This document shows, piece after piece, positions 13,537 to 23,212 of a DNA stretch of 64,000 nucleotides. Position numbers and translations under genes: made by a program. Under the pieces are notes generated by a model, which saw only the letters and a list, made by a program, of their open reading frames with translations, had not been told where the DNA came from and ran no database searches. This DNA comes from Mesostigma viride (taxonomy: Eukaryota > Streptophyta > Mesostigmatophyceae > Mesostigmatales > Mesostigmataceae). The stretch lies in assembly GCA_009746045.1 (NCBI GenBank), contig RPFO01000412.1:16001-80000 (forward strand), given 5' to 3'. Numbering within the stretch: position 1 is the first letter of the stretch; each line of letters opens with the position of its first letter.

Positions 13537-14800
13537 TAACGTTAATTCCCACACCCCCTCTGCTAACGTTAGTTTCCACACCCCTCTTCTAACGTTAGTT
13601 TCCACACCCCTCTGCTAACGTTAGTGCCCACCCCCTCGGCTAACGTTAATTCCCACACACCCTCTGTTAACGTAAGGTCCCACACCCGTCTGCTAACGTA
13701 AGTACGTGCCCCTCCCCCTCTACTATCGTTAATTCCCTCCCCCCTTTACTAACGGCCCCGGGCAGCCTCCTGGTTTGTCTGTAATATGGAGGCAGATGGT
13801 ACGCAAGGATAGATGGCAAGTAGTGATGAAGGATCTACCACCCCCAAGCCTGTGGGGGCTCCGCGTGTGACCAAGTATGGCATTCATAGCGATTCGGGCC
13901 GCGGTGCCCACACCCCTGTAACTAGGACCTAGATAGCTTACACCATCCATTCCATCCCATGCCCCTCCCACTGAGGACTTATGCTCACGTGACGCAGTCA
14001 CGTGTCTATTAATTAATAAATTAATTTACTAACGTTAGTCCACAGCCCCCTCTGCTAACGTAAGTGCCCTCCCCCCCCTGTTATCGTTAATGCCCACCCC
14101 CCTTAAAAAATTAAATTAAATTAAATTATAACATGCCTCCGTGGGGAGATCATGTAGCACATATTCCGTGATGGATGGGGTGGAGGAAGCCGCCTGATCG
14201 AACTATCCTAACTCTAAGCTATCTAGAAAATACTAACTACACTACTCATCAAAACGCCTCCTCCGCTTGGGGGGAGGGGGCTTGCCCACAGGGTCGGGCG
14301 TGTGCGCCTTGACAATCTTCTTCCGCCGTGTCTTGTCCTGCATGGCAGTCCAAGACGGGAGAGTCCCACCCCCCTTCACTAACGTTATTCCCCAGCCCCC
14401 TCTGCTAACGTTAGTGCCCGCACCCCTTTACAAACTTTAGTGCTCGTGCCCCTCTGCTAACGTTAGTGCCCGTGCTCCTTTATTAACGTTAGTGCCCCCC
14501 CCCTCCCCCCCTCTGCTAACGTTAGTGCCCGTGCCCCTTCACTAACGTTATTCCCCAGCCCCCTCTGCTAACGTAAGTGCCCGCGCCCCTTTACAAACTT
14601 TAGTGCTCGTGCCCCTCTGCTAACGTTAGTGCCCGTGCTCCTTTACTAACGTTAGTGCCCAGCCCCCTCTGCTAACGTTAGTGCCCGTGCCCCTTCACTA
14701 ACGTTAGCGCCCGTGCCCCTTCACTAACGTTAGTGCCCGTGCCCCTCTGCTAACGTTATTCCCCAGCCCCCTCTGCTATCGCTAATGCCCGTGCCCCTTT
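13537..14800. repeat. ~28-bp 'taacgttagtgcccgtgcccc' minisatellite, split into three blocks
   Basis: The blocks are 13,537-13,745, 14,026-14,105 and 14,375-14,800. They consist of units centred on the palindrome AACGTT followed by 'agtgcccgtgcccctctgc' variants. The first two are separated by a dispersed module (13,745-14,036) and the last two by unrelated sequence (14,106-14,374). The interruptions look like insertions into a once continuous array. Confidence 0.8.
13745..14036. mobile_element. Dispersed module, short-allele copy of the CCCAT-bearing repeat
   Basis: This module shares long stretches with 52,093-53,462: 'ggctccgcgtgtgaccaag', 'gattcgggcc', 'ggtgcccaca', 'gtaactagg' and 'acttatgctca'. 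At 13,944-13,966 it has only a few CCAT/CCCAT units, where the other copy has over 1 kb. It ends in 'tattaattaataaattaat'. No coding potential is recognised. Confidence 0.75.
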
Positions 14801-14811
14801 ATATTTGGACC

Positions 14812-15232
14812 AGGAACACATCCCACAACTAGGCTCGACTATCCCACAACCAGGAACCCATCCCACAACCAGGAACGAGTATCCCACAACTGAACTAGGA
14901 ACGTGTATCCCACAACCAAGAACAAGTATCCTACAACCAGGAACGTGCATCCCACAACCAGGAACGTGCATCCCACAACCAGGAACGACTATCCCACAAC
15001 TAGGAACGTGTATCCCACAACCAGGAACAAGTATCCTACAACCAGGAACGTGTTTCCCACAACCAGGAACATGTATCCCACAACCACGAACGAATTTCCC
15101 ACCACCAGGAACAAGTATCCCACAACCAGGAACACATCCCACAACCAGGAAAGTGCATCCCACAACCAGGAACAAGTATCCCAAAACAAGGAACACATCC
15201 CACAACCAGGAACGTGTATCCCACAACTAGTC
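14812..15232. repeat. 21-bp minisatellite
   Basis: About twenty units of 'ccacaaccaggaacgtgtat' type, 21 bp long, with a few units of altered length. Because 21 is a multiple of 3, all frames stay open and produce artefactual PTTRN-type and VPGCG-type peptides on opposite strands. I do not regard it as coding. Confidence 0.88.
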
Positions 15233-15739
15233 GCGCAGTCGGTCTGAATGACTGGCATTATAACGAGCGTCATATTCGTCTCCGGCTTGGCAGTGCCGTC
15301 ATCCTGCATACAAAAAGCACATTGGAGCCAGCACTTTCCCGCGGGTTGTAGCCGATATTCCTCCATGCAGCGATATTCACCAATGCGCTATCAATAAACA
15401 AGTCGACACCATCCGGGTATGTAAAAAAAGCACGCTGCTGGCCACGACGGTCACGGCGATGATGAACGACAATAACAAGAACGCCTAATAGCAGGCGTCA
15501 TACAAACTAGAACAGACTGGAACAACTACTTACCCGGTCGTCTGTGATCTTGACACAGAGCCTGGTTTACAAGGAAGCGAGGGAAACCGGCCACTATGAG
15601 CACCCCTACTTAACCCACATAATGAAGGTTAGGAATCCTCCCCATCATGCTAACCGTAGACTCGGTGAAACGCCCCATGCTACAAATACGATAGCCCAGC
15701 AACGACTACTTGCGGCCATCACCTTGTCCAGTTCTGGCT

Positions 15740-15951
15740 GGCTGTGCGGCGGTAATTTTACCAAGTTTAAAAATGTTACGCCGCACCAGTCTGTGCTTTT
15801 TTACGTAGTACCAGTGTAGTGTAGAAATCTGCCAAAAGAGCAAACGCCCAAAGCCAACTTCCAAGACGCCCAAAGCCAATTCCAAGACGCCCAAAGCCCA
15901 AAGGCGGGCGAGTCTGGCGCGGCGCCGGCCATTGGGCCCCGGAATAAGAAA
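15740..15951 (-). mobile_element. Dispersed ~200-bp repeat, Copia-interrupted copy
   Basis: This is the reverse complement of the copy at 4,672-4,870, with the same 'gcccaaagccaattccaaga' internal repeats. Its end is cut at 15,951 by the Copia 5' LTR. The first few bases beyond the Copia 3' LTR (27,569 onward, 'agaaatac') complete the site as it appears in the intact copy. Confidence 0.75.
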
Positions 15952-16351
15952 TGTCAGAAGTATCGACACACCTGCCTGAAACTAGTACTTATAGTTTAGT
16001 GCTAGCTCTGGACTACATGGACGGGCATGTGCCGCATGTTTAAGTTCTGTTCCATAAGTGACCCAGTCATTCTGTGACTGACCTTGAACTTTGGTTGTGA
16101 ATGGTTGGCTTGAGATCACGTTATGATTGTAACTGCCACACAGTCAGAAAAGAACCGGTTTGGTGTGGCCACGTTGTAGGTAGATCATAACTGCTACCCA
16201 GTAGCTGAGCCTGGAATTGTTTAAAAGGCGAAGCTACGCACCTTGTTTGCTCTCTCAGTACCTCACACCTCACACACTCCTGTGGTGGAACTAGCAGCCG
16301 GCCAGCTGCCGACTGAGACTTATTTTTATCTGAGTGAAATAAAGTAAAACT
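15952..16351 (+). repeat. Copia 5' LTR, first part
   Basis: These 400 bases match the start of the 3' LTR except for two 3-bp differences (near 16,014 and 16,165). The LTR is cut at 16,351 by the LINE and resumes at 21,588. Together the two parts give 432 bp, exactly the 3' LTR length minus the two 3-bp differences. Confidence 0.95.
16336..16351 (+). repeat. LINE target-site duplication, left copy
   Basis: GAAATAAAGTAAAACT occurs here and again at 21,572-21,587, while the uninterrupted 3' LTR has it once (near 27,519). This 16-bp perfect duplication defines both ends of the LINE. Confidence 0.93.
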
Positions 16352-19300
16352 ACACAATGGATGGTGGCCCTATTTCAAGCTGGCTATGGTGGCCCTGACG
16401 GCGGACGAGATAGCACCTTACGTAGTAATCTAAACGCGAAACAAAGGGCAGATTCGGATTCAGCACGAAAAGGTACGTCTAGCCATCTCTTCTGAGGGGC
16501 GGAACAGCTAGCCGTCACTTGAAACGTGTGGGTAGAAGGAGCAGGCCTTACGAAATTCGTAAGTCCGCCCCTCGCCTCACTGTTTCTCGTGACGGCTACC
16601 CCATTATGGCATTCGGTCAGTGAGCCACGGCTCGGATTCGAAAACCCATCGGCAGGATGGACTAGGCCTGGGCCCCTCCACCTGGGTGGGCGAGTAGTCT
16701 CCTTGGAGCGTGACCTCCTGTACCCTCGGTTACCCTTTCACAGGCGCAATGACTATGGAATAGTTATCGCCACACCAGGTGATCCGCTATCACCAAGACA
16801 CCTCCATAACGACTTTTCTCAATACCTGCTGCCATTACCCAAACGTGGGTGTAATGCAGCCTTTCCAATCGCTTTGGTTCTGCTCACAGCACACTGCACA
16901 GTAGGTCTCTCTTTTAATGACTATCTCACGCCCACGCCCTGTGCATGTTGTGCCGTGTCTTTCACCTTTCGCAGGTCCAATCTCACCACGCCATGGGGAC
17001 CTACACGGAACCTACCCGGCCTGGTCCGCTGGAGCCCTGCAATGACATGAGTCAACTAACACTGGTATCGTGGAATGTCAGGGGGCTGAACACATACGGG
17101 TCACACACACCAGGGCAGGGACAGCGAATACCTCGCACACGAGAATTAGCAAATGCATTACACAACTTGCTCGAGCGCTACGTGGGCCCCTCGCATGAAA
17201 TTTGGATAGGACTGCAGGAACATAAAATCCAAGAAGCTGCCACACGCACCGCCCTTAGAGCTGCTAGAGCACTTGCACCTAGGACAGTTCACCGTTGGGC
17301 ATGGGCACGCGGTACACAAGGGGGCACTGCCCTCATTCAATACCGTAAACCTCCCAACCCTACGCTGACATGCCAGGACTGGGCTATAGCTACCGACACA
17401 GCGGAGGCTAGATGGCAGGGCCGTTGGACGCGGCAGTCCATTACATGGGCAGGAAATAAGGGATACATTATTAGTGTATATGCCCCAACCGAGCCAACGG
17501 ATCAAGCCTCATTCTACCCTTCCCTCTTCAAAATGGCCGCTGACCTTATCTCACAGGGGTTCGAAATTGCGTTGATGGGCGATTTCAATATAGACCTGGA
17601 TGAACACCCCCCTATACGCACAGCGGCCTTCAGTAAACAGATCATGGACCTGAACTTACAGGATGTCATCCGCTCACGAGACCACGGGCCCACTTGGCTG
17701 GCCACACGTTTAAATGTACGCACTACTCGTCGTCTTGATAAAATCTACATCACACCCGCATGGGCGGACCTAGTTTGCTACGCATCGGTCGACCGTTCTG
17801 TTAATTTTTCTGATCACTACCCACTCATCGTTACCCTTGCCCATCACACCAACTCCGCCCGGGGCCCCGGCATTCCCCGCTTAAACAAACACCTACTCGC
17901 GGACGATAAGTACTACCTTGAGATCATGACACGCTGGCAGTCGTGGAGAGCCAGCAAGGGTAGCTACACAGACTGCTGCAGCTGGATGCAGGAGGGCCTA
18001 GCTAACATTCTAGAATTTTCCCAACTGTATTCACAAAATATCCGCCGCCAGAAAGGACAGGACTATCGGTACTACCAACGCATAGTGAATAAACTCCAAG
18101 CGAAGCCTACCCTGTATCAATCGGAACTAACAAAACTTCAAAGAGCTCAGACCGAACTTGACAAACTACGTTTCGAGCGTCACACATTAGCACTAGACTC
18201 AGAAAATCTGTGGTGGCACCAGGTAGGAGAGAGAATGACCAAAGAGTTCTTTGCTCTGATTCCTACCCCTAAAGCTCACTCCTCTATCACGGAAATCCAA
18301 GACGAACACGGCAGCCACCGAGACATCACCTCCATACTACAGAGTGGTCACCGTTACTACTCAGCTCTCTTTCTAAACGAACCCCATCCTGACTCATCTG
18401 CAGCCATGCAAAAAATCCTACATGCCATTCCCCGTCGCCTTACACCAGCTCAACAGCAGGAACTCGATCAAATCCCCTCCATGGAAGAGGCCACAACAGC
18501 TATGGAACACATCAAAACCGGTAGCGCCCCCGGGGTCGACGGTCTGCCTATTGAATTCTGGAAAACGTTCTGGTCCCTTCTACACATAGATTTCTACGAA
18601 TGTATTCTTGAAATTTGGCGGCACGGTAAGGTGAGCGGCAGATGGGCTGAATCTGCGCTTATCTTACTGTACAAAAAAGGAGACAAGACTCTATGGAAAA
18701 ACTACCGCCCAATCCGTCTCCTTACGGTAGCGTACAAAATCATCAGTAAAATAATCCAACGACGCTTATACACCGTCCTAGACTTCCTCATTGGTCCGGA
18801 GCAAGTGGGCTTTAGGGCCAATCTCCACATCAACGACAGCATTACCCTCATCATGGACATTGTGGAAAAAGCCTGGCGCGACGATATAGAGGGTTTCATA
18901 TTGTTTTGGGATTTTGAAAAAGCCTTTGACCGTATGTGCTGGGAATACCTAGAACACATTCTAACCGCACTAGGATTTGGCCCACAACTCATGACCGTCA
19001 TTATGGGTATGATCAAATCCCTGGCTTGGTATTTACTAATAGACGGACACAAGTCAGCGACCGGCGCTAGCTCACGATCGCTACCACAAGGAGATTGCAT
19101 GTCCCCTATTCTATTTCTCTTGGCCCACGCAGGACTCTACTGGCTACACCAGAACGATCCTCGCATTCGGGGCTTCCCGACAGGTAACGGTAAAGGTATA
19201 TTCCAAACGGCTTATGTGGATGACACAACAAATGTTTGTATCTCTCTGCCTGAAGTGCATGCTGTCATGGATAATATCACTACCTATTCTGTTGCCACAC

Positions 19301-21571
19301 AACAACGATGCAATGTGCTCAAGTCCACGGGACTGCATATCGGCAAAACCAACACCCTACGCTACGCCCTCCCCAACCTGGCTGTGACCTGGGTCAAGCC
19401 GGGGGATCACCACCTTTTGCACAATTGTCCCATCGGCTGCACACCCGAGGGACGCTTGGCTGAACAACGTTCTTTCATGTATGATGAAACCAACCACGTG
19501 GGCAAGCTTGCAGGCGTTCTCCTTACCGCAGGGCGCTGGGGGGCCGTCCACCGCATGAGCCTACGAGGGCGAACCCTGATCGTCAACCAACTGTTGTTCT
19601 CTAAGGTCTTGTATTATTGCCAAGCACACCCACCCAATGATGCCACCACACAGCTCATCCAACGCCTTGGCAGCAATTTTGTCTGGAAACAGAAAGGCTT
19701 AATCTCCCACACGGTCCACGGATGGATCAACAGAGAGATGTCCTTCATGTCATGGGTGCACGGGGGCCTCGGGCTCCACAACATACAATGGCGTCTGTGG
19801 TCGCTGTATGCTAAACAAGTGATATCCGTTTTTATGGGCGTTAACACACACCCTGGCTGCATGCTTGCACGTGAAACGCTAGCCTCTCTTTCCACCCATG
19901 CTAGTGGCACCTCGTGGCAACTGGGGGCGGGCATACTGGGCAGCACCCTTATTTCGTACAAAGGACTCCCATGGTATTGGCAGCGCATATGGACAGGTTA
20001 CAATAAGCTCAAGCCGGGTCGCCTAGTCTTTCCTACTACTAGAGAGGAGGTGGCACGGCAGCCACTCTTTTTTAATGACTTAATCACAGACGCTACTAAC
20101 AAGCCCCTGGGCACTCTCCACGGACACAACCCGTATGATGGCTTTCTGCGCGCGTCACCGCCGATTGTCAGGGTGCTGGACCTCTACCTGGGGCACGGCG
20201 CTGCGTACCGACGGCTCAGCTACGACGAGGTCAGCACTTGGGTCTCCCACATGCCCTCCCTGCAAGCGTGGCAAACTCTTATAAGTGCGATACCAGCGGC
20301 GTGGCATGCATTGATGACTGCCCCACGCAAGCCAATTATAACCGGCGACTGGGTTAGCTTCTACGCCGACGGAGTCACGCCTGCGTGCAAGGGTTTAGTC
20401 GTGACGGTTCTGCCACCTGAGGGGCTCCAACTACAACTGCTGGACGCTATTTCTGGCCACAATGGGTGTCTGTATCAACTATCCACCTTATATGCGTACA
20501 CGCCAGCTTCCCAGTGTCACCGCATACGCGTAGTCCCATGGTCTGTGCCAAGATCTTGCATGATCCAGCCGGACCCATTATCCCCGGTTGAGAGCATTAC
20601 ATGGCTACACGTGGGCAACACACGGCTCGATCTACTACATCTGGACCCGGTTGAATTTGGATGGGTCTTAACCAAGGGGGACATCAGAACCAGCAAATGT
20701 ATCTTTGAGTACACCGCAGATTGGGGTTATGATATCTTGTTGCATATGTACCATCAGCCCCACCCGGGCCGAGCCCGCTGGGGAATACATTGGCCGGGCT
20801 ACACTTGGGTTAAGATGATTACCCTGGCGGTAGACCACCCTCTCGTGGACCGCAGGGCCACTGATGTACAACACCTTTTGATGCATAGGGCGATAGGGGT
20901 CTGCGCCATGCTCCACGAGCGTTTTGGTCATGATGCATCATGCCTGTGCACGCACCCTAGTGAAACCATTGAGCACAGGTTTCTTTACTGTAATCTCCCT
21001 GGGGTTTGGACGTGGCTCATTAACATCTGGGCCGCATGGACGGCATCGCCACCCACTCTCCCAATCAGCGTGCGTACCATCATTTTCGGTATTGCTGGCA
21101 CACCAGGGTCCGAGCTTTCAGTTTCCCAAGCAGAATGGATATGGCTACGCACTACTATGCTATACGCGATCTGGACCATACGCAACGAGACAGTCTTTAA
21201 GGTCCGCGAGGAGTATACCCGCGGCGGCGTAGTCCGGCGCTTTATATACCTATGGAATGCGGCTATGCGCCGCTACTGGCTGTTAGCTCAGGAACAACAC
21301 AGGGTGTGGGACCCAGGGCCCAATAACGACAAGCCCAGCCCGCTCCAGCTTTTTCATGATCTACTGGGCCGTAATCAGGTATTCACCAGTATGCCTCATG
21401 GCGACATCACTCAGGTCCAATGGCTTCCCTGGTCTAATAACGCGCCCTATTAGCCTTTCACCTGTCACCGCCACACGTGTGTGTGCCCACCTTCATTAGG
21501 ATTCGCTGATACTCATTTCCCCTCTCACCTCTTTGGTCCATAATTGGCTAATAAAATATACCCATTTCCCC
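16352..21571 (+). mobile_element. Non-LTR retrotransposon (LINE) inserted in the Copia 5' LTR
   Basis: A 5,220-bp element between perfect 16-bp target duplications. It has about 0.6-0.7 kb of 5' leader, one long ORF (16,945-21,453) and a 118-bp 3' tail containing 'aataaaa'. It lacks a terminal poly(A) run, the tail ending in 'tacccatttcccc'. No separate ORF1 (RNA-binding protein) is seen. The intact ORF and perfect duplication indicate a recent, full-length insertion that postdates the Copia insertion. Confidence 0.95.
16945..21453 (+). CDS. LINE endonuclease-reverse transcriptase polyprotein
   Basis: The intact 1,502-codon ORF encodes the enzyme that nicks target DNA and primes reverse transcription of the element RNA. 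An APE-type endonuclease occupies about residues 38-300, with SWNVRGL, LQEHK, GDFNID (D213) and SDHYP (H291). The reverse transcriptase follows at about residues 500-830: APGVDGLP, the FWDFEKAFD block with D656, LPQGD, and the YVDD catalytic box at 757-760. Near the C-terminus a CxC-x8-H-x4-C cluster (C1333, C1335, H1344, C1349) matches the zinc-binding zf-RVT type of plant and algal LINEs. Methionine 35 (17,047) is an equally good start, since the endonuclease begins right after it; the first 34 residues look non-conserved. No RNase H domain was recognised. There are no internal stops. Confidence 0.95.
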   Translation: MLCRVFHLSQVQSHHAMGTYTEPTRPGPLEPCNDMSQLTLVSWNVRGLNTYGSHTPGQGQRIPRTRELANALHNLLERYVGPSHEIWIGLQEHKIQEAATRTALRAARALAPRTVHRWAWARGTQGGTALIQYRKPPNPTLTCQDWAIATDTAEARWQGRWTRQSITWAGNKGYIISVYAPTEPTDQASFYPSLFKMAADLISQGFEIALMGDFNIDLDEHPPIRTAAFSKQIMDLNLQDVIRSRDHGPTWLATRLNVRTTRRLDKIYITPAWADLVCYASVDRSVNFSDHYPLIVTLAHHTNSARGPGIPRLNKHLLADDKYYLEIMTRWQSWRASKGSYTDCCSWMQEGLANILEFSQLYSQNIRRQKGQDYRYYQRIVNKLQAKPTLYQSELTKLQRAQTELDKLRFERHTLALDSENLWWHQVGERMTKEFFALIPTPKAHSSITEIQDEHGSHRDITSILQSGHRYYSALFLNEPHPDSSAAMQKILHAIPRRLTPAQQQELDQIPSMEEATTAMEHIKTGSAPGVDGLPIEFWKTFWSLLHIDFYECILEIWRHGKVSGRWAESALILLYKKGDKTLWKNYRPIRLLTVAYKIISKIIQRRLYTVLDFLIGPEQVGFRANLHINDSITLIMDIVEKAWRDDIEGFILFWDFEKAFDRMCWEYLEHILTALGFGPQLMTVIMGMIKSLAWYLLIDGHKSATGASSRSLPQGDCMSPILFLLAHAGLYWLHQNDPRIRGFPTGNGKGIFQTAYVDDTTNVCISLPEVHAVMDNITTYSVATQQRCNVLKSTGLHIGKTNTLRYALPNLAVTWVKPGDHHLLHNCPIGCTPEGRLAEQRSFMYDETNHVGKLAGVLLTAGRWGAVHRMSLRGRTLIVNQLLFSKVLYYCQAHPPNDATTQLIQRLGSNFVWKQKGLISHTVHGWINREMSFMSWVHGGLGLHNIQWRLWSLYAKQVISVFMGVNTHPGCMLARETLASLSTHASGTSWQLGAGILGSTLISYKGLPWYWQRIWTGYNKLKPGRLVFPTTREEVARQPLFFNDLITDATNKPLGTLHGHNPYDGFLRASPPIVRVLDLYLGHGAAYRRLSYDEVSTWVSHMPSLQAWQTLISAIPAAWHALMTAPRKPIITGDWVSFYADGVTPACKGLVVTVLPPEGLQLQLLDAISGHNGCLYQLSTLYAYTPASQCHRIRVVPWSVPRSCMIQPDPLSPVESITWLHVGNTRLDLLHLDPVEFGWVLTKGDIRTSKCIFEYTADWGYDILLHMYHQPHPGRARWGIHWPGYTWVKMITLAVDHPLVDRRATDVQHLLMHRAIGVCAMLHERFGHDASCLCTHPSETIEHRFLYCNLPGVWTWLINIWAAWTASPPTLPISVRTIIFGIAGTPGSELSVSQAEWIWLRTTMLYAIWTIRNETVFKVREEYTRGGVVRRFIYLWNAAMRRYWLLAQEQHRVWDPGPNNDKPSPLQLFHDLLGRNQVFTSMPHGDITQVQWLPWSNNAPY

Positions 21572-21587
21572 GAAATAAAGTAAAACT

Positions 21588-21619
21588 TTGTGGCAAACAT
21601 TGTTTTCTCACTCCTAACA
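21588..21619 (+). repeat. Copia 5' LTR, second part
   Basis: These are the last 32 bp of the 5' LTR ('ttgtggcaaacattg...ctaaca'), displaced by the LINE. They are identical to the end of the 3' LTR. Confidence 0.93.
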
Positions 21620-21640
21620 TGGCATCGGAGTGCGGTTCGC
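21620..21640 (+). promoter_or_regulatory. Candidate Copia primer-binding site
   Basis: The sequence 'tggcatcggagtgcgg' starts immediately after the 5' LTR. TGG at this position is expected for pairing with a tRNA CCA end, and the first eleven bases resemble the initiator-tRNA(Met) type site of many Copia elements with two differences. The tRNA used cannot be decided by eye. Confidence 0.55.
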
Positions 21641-21865
21641 ACGCCTTTCGACCTGCTTACCGCTGGTAAAAGTCGTTTCCCGAGGCTCTGCTCGCGGTTG
21701 ACTTTAGATTTGTGTATTTCGGCGAAATTTGCATGACGACAGCGTAGGCGGAGGTTTGATTCCCGTCTGGCGCGTGATACGAAAGGTGCTTGGTTCGATT
21801 CCTGGCCGGAATCTATTGGCCAACGTTACCTTTTTTTCGGAGTTTTTTGCTGTTTTTTTGCTGGA

Positions 21866-22862
21866 ATGGCTTCCGGCACTCGCAGCCAGGTCGCTTCCGC
21901 GGGTCGCGCTGCTGGCAGTAACGATTTCGATGCCGATGACGCTGCCGGTCTGGCCGCTTTGACTGCATCATCCGTAACTCTTACCGATTCGGGTCTCCCA
22001 GGCGAAGTATTTTTTGACGCAGCAGCTGGGCTGGCTGCCCTGGCTTTGCACCCGCCAGGTGGTGACGAGGACGCCGCCCACGGTGCTCCCGACGGTGAGA
22101 ATCCGGCGGTTGACGGTGGTGGTTTGAGCCGCGGTACGGGGGGGGGGCCCCGCCCGAGCCTCCTTTGTGGCTTGCAAGGAGCTTTTGAAGGATGTTCGTG
22201 GGGTCAAGGTTTTTACCGGCTCAGATTGGACGCTGTGGATCCCTTTTAAGGACCATTTCTTGGGCCTTGTTTCCCTTTATGCTGGCCTCCTTGGAGTGCT
22301 GGCAGGTGTTGTCCAGAACGTGCAACTGGATCGGCTCCTTTACGTTGCCTTGTTGGCCGTCGTCGATGGGCCTGCGCGTGCCTTGATGCAGACGCTCCCC
22401 CTGGATCGTCGCCTGGGCAGTCTGGCCATCACCAAGCTCATCCAGGTCTATGAGCATGGCAAGCTCACCAAGTCCATGCGTCTGGACTTGTGGAAACAAA
22501 TGGCCCAACTTCGTCAAACTGCTCGCGAGACTGTGGAGCCGTATGTGAACCGCTCGGAACTGCTGTACGCCAAGCTACAGGCTGCAGGCATTACGTTCCC
22601 AGTCGCTGCCTTCATTGCCAGCGTCCTCAGCGGTCTGCGCGCCGAGTACAGGCCCGCGCTAATCTCCCTCCGTCTTGACGAGGTCGAGACTGTTCCGGTC
22701 CTGCGGCAGCGCCTGATGGAAGTTGAAGATCTGCTGACGGGTGGCCTCCCGTCCCCTGCAGATTCTGGCTCTGCCTCCAACCACGCATACCATACCCCTG
22801 GCCGGGGGCGTGGCCCACGGCATGGCGGTGCCCGCGGCAACGGCAACGGCAGCAGCAACGGA

Positions 22863-22893
<31 letters not shown>

Positions 22894-22909
22894 ACGGCAC
22901 GGCAACGGA

Positions 22910-22951
<42 letters not shown>

Positions 22952-23212
22952 CATGGCAACGGCCGCGCCCACGGCAATGGCCACGGCAACGGCCACAGCC
23001 ATGGCGGCAGCAGCGGGGGGCGCGGCGGGCGCGGTGGTGGTCGCGGTGGTGGCGCAGGGGTCGGGCGTGGTCGCGGGCCGCCCTGCTCCGTCTGCGCCAA
23101 GCCTGGACATGACGCCGCCACCTGCTGGACTGCCCATCCCGCCCAGCGCCCTGCTCACCTCCGCGGTGACGGCGCCGGGCACGCCCATCACACCGACGCA
23201 GGCCTGCCTCCC
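21866..23212 (+). pseudogene. gag: Copia gag (frame-disrupted)
   Basis: This encodes the capsid precursor that packages element RNA. It opens at an ATG at 21,866 in one frame, which runs into a stop at 22,247-22,249. From about 22,167 the capsid-like part continues in another frame: an alpha-helical region with 'YVNRSELLYAKLQ' and 'VLSGLRAEYRPAL', as in UBN2-type Copia gag. The switch falls at a run of ten G (22,138-22,147). A second switch lies in a (GGCAAC)n tract at about 22,835-23,000. The CCHC zinc knuckle (CSVCAKPGHDAATC, 23,084-23,125) is in the frame used by the following pol. The frame changes could be real decay, ribosomal frameshifting at the G run, or sequencing indels in simple repeats. 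Confidence 0.85.

Noticed and set aside
16526-17050. 174-codon ORF upstream of the LINE polyprotein as an ORF1
   Set aside because: No coiled coil, RRM or zinc knuckle; overlaps the endonuclease start in another frame.
21740-21810. Two tRNA T-loop-like motifs ('ggtttgattcc', 'ggttcgattcc') before Copia gag
   Set aside because: Neither has a pairing T-stem, an A box or an acceptor stem; likely coincidence in the leader.
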